A DNA stretch of 64,000 bases from Gracilariopsis chorda. Its lineage: Eukaryota > Rhodophyta > Florideophyceae > Gracilariales > Gracilariaceae. Numbering within the stretch: position 1 is the stretch's first letter; each line of letters starts with the position of its first letter. Below the pieces are notes generated by a model. That model was not told the DNA's origin and did no database searches. It saw nothing but the letters and a program-made list of their open reading frames with translations. Both the position numbers and the translations under genes were made by a program. Below are positions 56,228-64,000 of this stretch, piece by piece. Where the stretch lies: positions 22,555 to 86,554 of the forward strand of contig NBIV01000311.1 of NCBI GenBank assembly GCA_003194525.1, read 5' to 3'.

Positions 56228-58525
56228 TCCCCCTTACTAAAGCGGAAGTTTGTCTGTCTGTGTGTCTGTCTGTCAGCCAACGCTCACTCATTGGCTGCAA
56301 AATCGCCAAGGAGGCTGCCAAGTGGAAACGTGGCATTTTATGCGCTCCAAGAGGCATCTTGCACCGCATAATGCGACACGTTTCCACCTGGCGCCTTTTT
56401 GCACGCCACAGTAGCCTAGCCGTTTGACCAAAGTAGCTCACCGGTTACACTACAGTAACCGAGCCGTTGCAGTGCAGTGCACATGACCGTTTTAAACTAT
56501 TTTTCAACGGTCATGTGCACCAATGGCATTGCACGCTACACTACATGGTCAGGCACACCAATAAAATGGCACTACACTAAAGCGTGCCATGTCATTCACC
56601 ATGGTTATGCACATCAATGAAATGGCACTACACTAAAGCGTGCCATGTCATTCACCATGGTTATGCACACCAATGAAATGGCACTACACTAAAGCGTGCC
56701 ATGTCATTCACCATGGTTATGCACACCAATGAAATGGCACTACACTAAAGCGTGCCATGTCATTCACCATGGTTATGAACACCAATGTAATGGCACTACA
56801 ATAAAGCGTGCCATGTCATTCACCATGGTTAAATGGCATTACAACAAAGCGTGCTACTTAAATTACCGTTGTTATGCACACCAATAAAATGGCACTACAC
56901 TTAAGCGAGCCATGTCATTCACCATGTTTATGCACACCAGTGTAATGGCACTACAATAAAGAGTGTCATGTCATTCACCATGATTAAATGGCACTACAAT
57001 AAAGCGTGCCATTTAAATTACCGTTGTTATTTACACCAAAAAAGTGGCACTACACTAAAGCGTGCCATGTCATTCCCCATGGTTATGCACACCAATAAAA
57101 TAACACTACACTAAAGCGTGCCATGTCATACAACATGTTTATGTAAACCAACAAAATTGCACTATACTAAAAGGTTCAATGTCATTCGGGCGTAAAGCGC
57201 TTCCCTTTTCTTTCCTTTACTTACCCTTCAAATATGAAACTTGCTCGACATAAGTATAAAACGCATTTTTCTTGCCGGCATGACTATACTCCTCTACACC
57301 ATAGAGCAGTACGCAGTGATCTCCTAAACGACACTCCGCATAAACATCCTCTATACGACGATGCTAGGCGCGATAATGGTAAAAGAGACAAGGCTAGGTG
57401 CGATGATTCGAGGAGCGAGGATGCTAAGCACAACGATGCTCTAAACTGCTGCAGTATACGCGAAGGTTTTAGTTTCGCATGGTAGCATACTGTACTGCAT
57501 AGTTGCCACACGCAGTGCTGCCTTCTACAATGATCCGCGCAACAAAGCTATGCTTGACCATGTTCTACATGAAGACTTTATGCACCATAGTAGAATGCGC
57601 GACGATTCTACTTCCGTTTACCAAGCAATGCTCTACAGCTTCATCCTCAAAGCTTGATGCCATAGAAGCCACAATACCTCAGCAGCCCGCCATGTTACCC
57701 TAAATGAGGTTCTGCACAAGAATGTTCGACGATGCTACACGCCAAGATGCTGGGCGGTACGATCCTAATCGCGACAATGCTAGGCGCGACGATGCTAGGC
57801 GCCATGATACGAGGCACGATGATTCGAGGAGCGACGATCCTAGGTATCACTCTACAGATTTATGCTCAAATTTCGATGCAATAGAAGCCACCATACCGTC
57901 TCACACGCACTTGCGGAGGCTATCTGATGCTCTGATGGCATTAAAAGGTATATTACAGGCGGCACTGCCAATCTGTTCAATAATGCTAGGTACGAAATGG
58001 CTACCAATGACTATGCTTTCCAAGATGGTGGCACTTTCCTTCCAAATGTTAAGATATACAGATCTCATCTACACGACCGAAGTGTATCGTGACATAGCAG
58101 CCTCGGCAGACTGCGTTCCGAGTGGGTGGGGCAGTCTGCACGTGGGTCGTGAAACGCCAGCGTGCAAAGCACGCCATTGCCAAATGAGCATCTAAGAATT
58201 GCATGCAGCGGCGGTAGGGTGCTCTGCACGCGGGCGTGAAACGCCTGCGTGCAGAGCAGCACGCTATTGCCATTGCCTTCGATCATGAGTTGTATGACGG
58301 AGCTGAAAGCGCACATTCTATGCACACCATTTCCATTTCTACATATTACGTGACTCAAACCATCTATGATGCTTTTCTCCACCACTGAAGCGACGGTAAC
58401 CTGAGCAATTCTAACGCCTGCGTGCAAAGTATGCACAGGAGCCAAACACGCTACCCAAATACTCCTTTCACTATAATGCTTCTTTTACTTTTTAACGCGT
58501 GCGAAGCACGCAATGGAGCCACTTG
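56228..58525 (+). mobile_element. Helitron derivative unit 3
   Basis: 2298 bp, same plan as unit 2. The minisatellite at 56520-57187 has about 12 copies, the most in the array. A perfect 15-bp stem lies at 56477-56491 with 56506-56520, the 66-bp palindrome at 56322-56387 and the 3' hairpin near 58497-58511. The next unit begins at 58526. Confidence 0.88.
56520..57187 (+). repeat. 56-bp hairpin minisatellite, unit 3
   Basis: About 12 copies. The exact 56-bp period is seen by comparing 56675 and 56731. Corresponding arrays are at 54494-54893, 58815-59433, 61065-61675 and 63303-63905. Confidence 0.87.
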
Positions 58526-60766
58526 TCCCCCTTACTAAAGCGGAAGTTTGTCTGTCTGTGTGTCTGTCTGTCAGCCAACGCTCACTCATTGGCTGCAAAA
58601 TCGCCAAGGAGGCTGCCAAGTGGAAACGTGGCATTTTATGCGCTCCAAGAGGCATCTTGCACCGCATAATGCGACACGTTTCCACCTGGCGCCTTTTTGC
58701 ACGCCACAGTAGCCTAGCCGTTTGACCAAAGTAGCTCACCGGTTACTCTACAGTAACCGAGCCGTTGCAGTGCAGTGCACATGACCGTTTTAACTATTTT
58801 TCAACGGTCATGTGAACCAATGGCATTGCACGCTACACTACATGGTCAGGCACACCAATAAAATGGCACTACACTAAAGCGTGCCATGTCATTCACCATG
58901 GTTATGCACATCAATGAAATGGCAACTACACTAAAGCGTGCCATGTCATTCACCATGGTTATGCACACCAATGAAAATGGCACTACACTAAAGCGTGCCA
59001 TGTCATTCACCATGGTTATGAACACCAATGTAATGGCACTACAATAAAGCGTGCCATGTCATTCACCATGATTAAATGGCATTACAACAAAGCGTGCCAC
59101 TTTAAATTACCGGTTGTTATGCACACCAATAAAATGGCACTACACTAAAGCGAGCCATGTCATTCACCATGTTTATGCACACCAGTGTAATGGCACTACA
59201 ATAAAGAGTTTCATGTCATTCACCATGATTAAATGGCACTACAATAAAGCGTGCCATTTAAATTACCGTTGTTATGCACACCAAAAAAGTGGCACTACAC
59301 TAAAGCGTGCCATGTCATTCCCATGGTTATGCACACCAATAAAATAACACTACACTAAAGCGTGCCATGTCATACAACATGTTTATGTAAACCAACAAAA
59401 TTGCACTATACTAAAAGGTTCAAATGTCATTCGGGCGTAAAGCGCTTCCCTTTTCTTTCCTTTACTTACCCTTCAAATATGAAACTTGCTCGACATAAGT
59501 AAAACGCATTTTCTTGCCGGCATGACTATACTCCTCTACACATAGAGCAGTACGCAGTGATCTCCTAAACGACACTCCGCATAAACCATCCTCTATACGA
59601 CGATGCTAGGCGCGATAATGGTAAAAGAGACAAGGCTAGGTGCGATGATTCGAGGAGCGAAGATGCTAAGCACGACGATGCTCTAAACTGCTGCAGTATA
59701 CGCGAAGGTTTTAGTTTCGCATGGTAGCATACTGTACTGCATAGTTGCCACACGCAGTGCTGCCTTCTACATGATCCGCGCAACAAAGCTATGCTTGACC
59801 ATGTTCTACATGAAGACTTTATGCACCATAGTAGAATGCGCGACGATTCTACTTCCGTTTACCAAGCAATGCTCTACAGCGTCATCCTCAAAGCTTGATG
59901 CCATAGAAGCCACAAATACCTCAGCAGCCCGCCATGTTACCCTAAATGAGGTTCTGCACAAGAATGTTCGACGATGCTACACGCCAAGATGCTGGGCGGT
60001 ACGATCCTAATCGCGACAATGCTAGGCGCGACGATGCTAGGCGCCATGATACGAGGCACGATGATTCGAGGAGCGACGATCCTAGGTATCACTCTACAGA
60101 TTTATGCTCAAATTTCGATGCAATAGAAGCCACCATACCGTCTCACACGCACTTGCAGAGGCTATCTGATGCTCTGATGGCATTAAAAGGTAATTACAGG
60201 CGGCACTGCCAATCTGTTCAATAATGCTAGGTACGAAATGGCTACCAATGACTATGCTTTCCAAGATGGTGGCACTTTCCTTCCAAATGTTAAGATATAC
60301 AGATCTCATCTACACGACCGAAGTGTATCGTGACATAGCAGCCTCGGCAGACTGCGTTCCGAGTGGGTGGGGCAGTCTGCACGTGGGTCGTGAAACGCCA
60401 GCGTGCAAAGCACGCCATTGCCAAATCAGCATCTAAGAATTGCATGCAGCGGCGGGTAGGTGCTCTGCACGCGGGCGTGAAACGCCTGCGTGCAGAGCAG
60501 CACGCTATTGCCATTGCCTTCGATCATGAGTTGTATGACGGAGCTGAAAGCGCACATTCTATGCACACCATTTCCATTTCTACATATTACGTGACTCAAA
60601 CCATCTATGATGCTTTTCTCCACCACTGAAGCGACGGTAACCTGAGCAATTCTAACGCCTGCGTGCAAAGTATGCACAGGAGCCAAACACGCTACCCAAA
60701 TACTCCTTTCACTATAATGCTTCTTTTACTCTTTAACGCGTGCGAAGCACGCAATGGAGCCACTTG
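58526..60766 (+). mobile_element. Helitron derivative unit 4
   Basis: 2241 bp, same plan as unit 3 with several single-base indels and a minisatellite of about 11 copies (58815-59433). The open frame found at 55406 and 57704 in units 2 and 3 is broken here by a one-base deletion near 60191, which argues against a real gene. Confidence 0.87.
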
Positions 60767-63008
60767 TCCCCCCTTACTAAAGCGGAAGTTTGTCTGTCTG
60801 TGTGTCTGTCTGTCAGCTAAACGCTCATTCATTGGCTGCAAAATCGGCAAGGAGGCTGCCAAGTGGAAACGTGGCATTTTATGCGCTCCAAGAGGCATCT
60901 TGCACCGCATAATGCGACACGTTTCCACCTGGCGCCTTTTTGCACGCCACAGTAGCCTAGCCGTTTGACCAAAGTAGCTCACCGGTTACACTACAGTAAC
61001 CGAGCCGTTGCAGTGCAGTGCACATGACCGTTTTAACTACTATTTTTCAACGGTCATGTGCACCTAATGGCATTGCACGCTACAACTACATGGTTAGGCA
61101 CACCAATAAAATGGCACTACACTAAAGCGTGCCATGTCATTCACCATGGTTATGCACATCAAGAAATGGCACTACACTAAAGCGTGCCATGTCATTCACC
61201 ATGGTTTGCACACCAATGAAATGGCACTACACTAAAGCGTGCCATGTCATTCACCATGGTTATGAACACCAATGTAATGGCACTACAATAAAGCGTGCCA
61301 TGTCATTCACCATGATTAAATGGCATTACAACAAAGCGTGCCTTAAATTACCGTTGTTATGCACACCAATAAAATGGCACTACACTAAAGCGAGCCATGT
61401 CATTCACCATGTTTATGCACACCAGTGTAATGGCACTACAATAAAGAGTGTCATGTCATTCACCATGATTAAATGGCACTACAATAAAGCGTGCCATTTA
61501 AATTACCGTTGTTATGCACACCAAAAAAGTGGCACTACACTAAAGCGTGCCATGTCATTCCCCATGGTTATGCACACCAATAAAATAACACTACACTAAA
61601 GCGTGCCATGTCATACAACATGTTTATGTAAACCAACAAAATTGCACTATACTAAAAGGTTCAATGTCATTCGGGCGTAAAGCGCTTCTCTTTCCTTTCC
61701 TTTACTTACCCTTCAAATATGAAATTTGCTCGACATAAGTATAAACGCATTTTCTTGCCGGCATGACTATACTCCTCTACACCATAGAGCAGTACGCAGT
61801 GATCTCCTAAACGACACTCCGCATAAACATCCTCTATACGACGATGCTAGGCGCGATAATGGTAAAAGAGACAAGGCTAGGTGCGATGATTCGAGGAGCG
61901 AGGATGCTAAGCACGACGATGCTCTAAACTGCAGCAGTATACGCGAAGGTTTTAGTTTCGCACGGTAGCATACTTTACTGCATAATTGCCACACGCAGTG
62001 CTGCCTTCTACGATGATCCGCGCAACAAAGCTATGCTTGACCATGTTCTACATGAAGACTTTATGCACCATAGTAGAATGCGCGACGATTCTACTTCCGT
62101 TTACCAAGCAATGCTCTACAGCGTCATCCTCAAAGCTTGATGCCATAGAAGCCACAATACCTCAGCAGCCCGCCATGTTACCCTAAATGAGGTTCTGCAC
62201 AAGAATGTTCGACGATGCTACACGCCAAGATGCTGGGCGGTACGATCCTAATCGCGACAATGCTAGGCGCGACGATGCTAGGCGCCATGATACGAGGCAC
62301 GATGATTCGAGGAGCGACGATCCTAGGTATCACTCTACAGATTTATGCTCAAATTTCGATGCAATAGAAGCCACCATACCGTCTCACACGCACTTGCGGA
62401 GGCTATCTGATGCTCTGATGGCATTAAAAGGTATATTACAGGCGGCACTGCCAATCTGTTTCAATAATGCTAGGTACGAAATGGCTACCAATGACTATGC
62501 TTTCCAAGATGGTGGCACTTTCCTTCCAAATGTTAAGATATACAGATCTCATCTACACGACCGAAGTGTATCGTGACATAGCAACCTCGGCAGACTGCGT
62601 TCCGAGTGGGTGGGGCAGTCTGCACGTGGGTCGTGAAACGCCAGCGTGCAAAGCACGCCATTGCCAAATCAGCATCTAAGATTGCATGCAGCGGCGGTAG
62701 GGTGCTCTGCACGCGGGCGTGAAACGCCTGCGTGCAGAGCAGCACGCTATTGCCATTGCCTTCGATCATGAGTTGTATGACGGAGCTGAAAGCGCACATT
62801 CTATGCACACCATTTTCATTTCTACATATTACGTGACTCAAACCATCTATGATGCTTTTCTCCACCACTGAAGCGACGGTAACCTGAGCAATTCTAACGC
62901 CTGCGTGCAAAGTATGCACAGGAGCCAAACACGCTACCCAAATACTCCTTTCACTATAATGCTTCTTTTACTCTTTAACGCGTGCGAAGCACGCAATGGA
63001 GCCACTTG
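60767..63008 (+). mobile_element. Helitron derivative unit 5
   Basis: 2242 bp from TCCCCCCTTACTAAAGCGG to CACTTG, with a minisatellite of about 11 copies (61065-61675). It is very close to unit 4 with scattered indels. Confidence 0.87.
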
Positions 63009-64000
63009 TCCCCCCTTACTAAAGCGGAAGTTTGTCTGTCTGTGTGTCTGTCTGTCAGCTAACGCTCATTCATTGGCTGCAAAATCGGCAAGGAGGCTGC
63101 CAAGTGGAAACGTGGCATTTTATGCGCTCCAAGAGGCATCTTGCACCGCATAATGCGACACGTTTCCACCTGGCGCCTTTTTGCACGCCACAGTAGCCTA
63201 GCCGTTTGACCAAAGTAGCTCACCGGTTACACTACAGTAACCGAGCCGTTGCAGTGCAGTGCACATGACCGTTTTAACTACTATTTTTCAACGGTCATGT
63301 GCACCAATGGCATTGCACGCTACACTACATGGTTAGGCACACCAATAAAATGGCACTACACTAAAGCGTGCCATGTCATTCACCATGGTTATGCACATCA
63401 ATGAAATGGCACTACACTAAAGCGTGCCATGTCATTCACCATGGTTATGCACACCAATGAAATGGCACTACACTAAAGCGTGCCATGTCATTCACCATGG
63501 TTATGAACACCAATGTAATGGCACTAAATAAAGCGTGCCATGTCATTCACCATGATTAAATGGCATTACAACAAGCGTGCCACTTAAATTACCGTTGTTA
63601 TGCACACCAATAAAATGGCACTACACTAAAGCGTCATTCACCATGTTTATGCACACCAGTGTAATGGCACTACAATAAAGAGTGTCATGTCATTCACCAT
63701 GATTAAATGGCACTACAATAAAGCGTGCCATTTAAATTACCGTTGTTATGCACACCAAAAAAGTGGCACTACACTAAAGCGTGCCATGTCATTCCCCATG
63801 GTTATGCACACCAATAAAATAACACTACACTAAAGCGTGCCATGTCATACAACATGTTTATGTAAACCAACAAAATTGCACTATACTAAAAGGTTCAATG
63901 TCATTCGGGCGTAAAAGCGCTTCTCTTTCCTTTCCTTTACTTACCCTTCAAATATGAAATTTGCTCGACATAAGTATAACGCATTTTCTTGCCGGCATGA
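63009..64000 (+). mobile_element. Helitron derivative unit 6, cut by window edge
   Basis: Starts TCCCCCCTTACTAAAGCGG and includes the 66-bp palindrome, the 15-bp stem and the minisatellite (63303-63905). The array continues beyond the window. Confidence 0.85.

Noticed and set aside
55406-58195. Repeated 163-codon frame in Helitron units 2 and 3 (55406-55897, 57704-58195)
   Set aside because: Its Arg/Asp-rich start is just the 15-bp GATGCTAGG repeat read in one frame. Units 4 and 5 break the frame by small indels, and unit 1 keeps only a short version. No sign of coding constraint.
52230-63905. CRISPR-like array from the 56-bp repeats
   Set aside because: There are no unique spacers between repeats. 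The units are directly tandem, diverge gradually and lie in eukaryotic transposon sequence.

Overview
The window is nuclear DNA of a eukaryote and is almost entirely transposable elements. No housekeeping gene, rRNA, tRNA or CRISPR array is visible. The mix is Ty1/copia with a copia-type half-tRNA primer site, Ty3/gypsy including chromodomain elements, a DIRS-like tyrosine-recombinase retroelement, a PIF/Harbinger relic and Helitrons. Coding regions are intronless and base composition is moderate. This would suit a repeat-rich protist or alga, for example a red alga or an oomycete, but the sequence alone does not settle the organism.

Layout, left half. 1-6028 holds two Ty1/copia units on the minus strand, in tandem and sharing one LTR. 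The complete unit is coding-intact apart from two in-frame stop codons. 6029-8660 is non-coding, with short repeats and a perfect hairpin. 8665-15178 is a large inverted repeat with arms of about 2.7 kb and a 1.04 kb spacer. Each arm carries the same C2H2 zinc-finger gene, divergently oriented; the left copy is intact and the right copy is frameshifted inside a 48-bp coding minisatellite. 15245-17310 is an old relative of the first copia family. 17971-24704 is a young, complete Ty3/gypsy element on the minus strand with 1059-bp LTRs and a TCGTG target duplication. In it a single UAG separates gag-protease from RT-RNase H-integrase, and gag appears to start inside the LTR.

Layout, right half. 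25160-36310 contains two strongly decayed, mutually related Ty3/gypsy elements on the plus strand; the first still shows a chromodomain-like tail. The first is followed by a long decayed reading frame on the opposite strand. 36550-39680 is largely unreadable. 39880-42130 is a decayed DIRS-like element (RT, RNase H, tyrosine recombinase). 43530-44290 is a PIF/Harbinger transposase relic.

45787-64000 is the most striking region: a head-to-tail Helitron array. A 6.08 kb unit with Rep (HUH, two-tyrosine) and Pif1-type helicase reading frames is followed, with no intervening base, by at least six short derivative units of 2.1-2.3 kb, the last cut by the window edge. All share the start TCCCCC..., a 66-bp imperfect palindrome near the 5' end and a short hairpin before the 3' end. 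The derivatives carry a 56-bp hairpin minisatellite that appears to have expanded from one hairpin still present as a single copy in the large unit. The first derivative also keeps the last 222 bp of the helicase gene. The elements do not form a pathway; they are layers of insertion, decay and local amplification.
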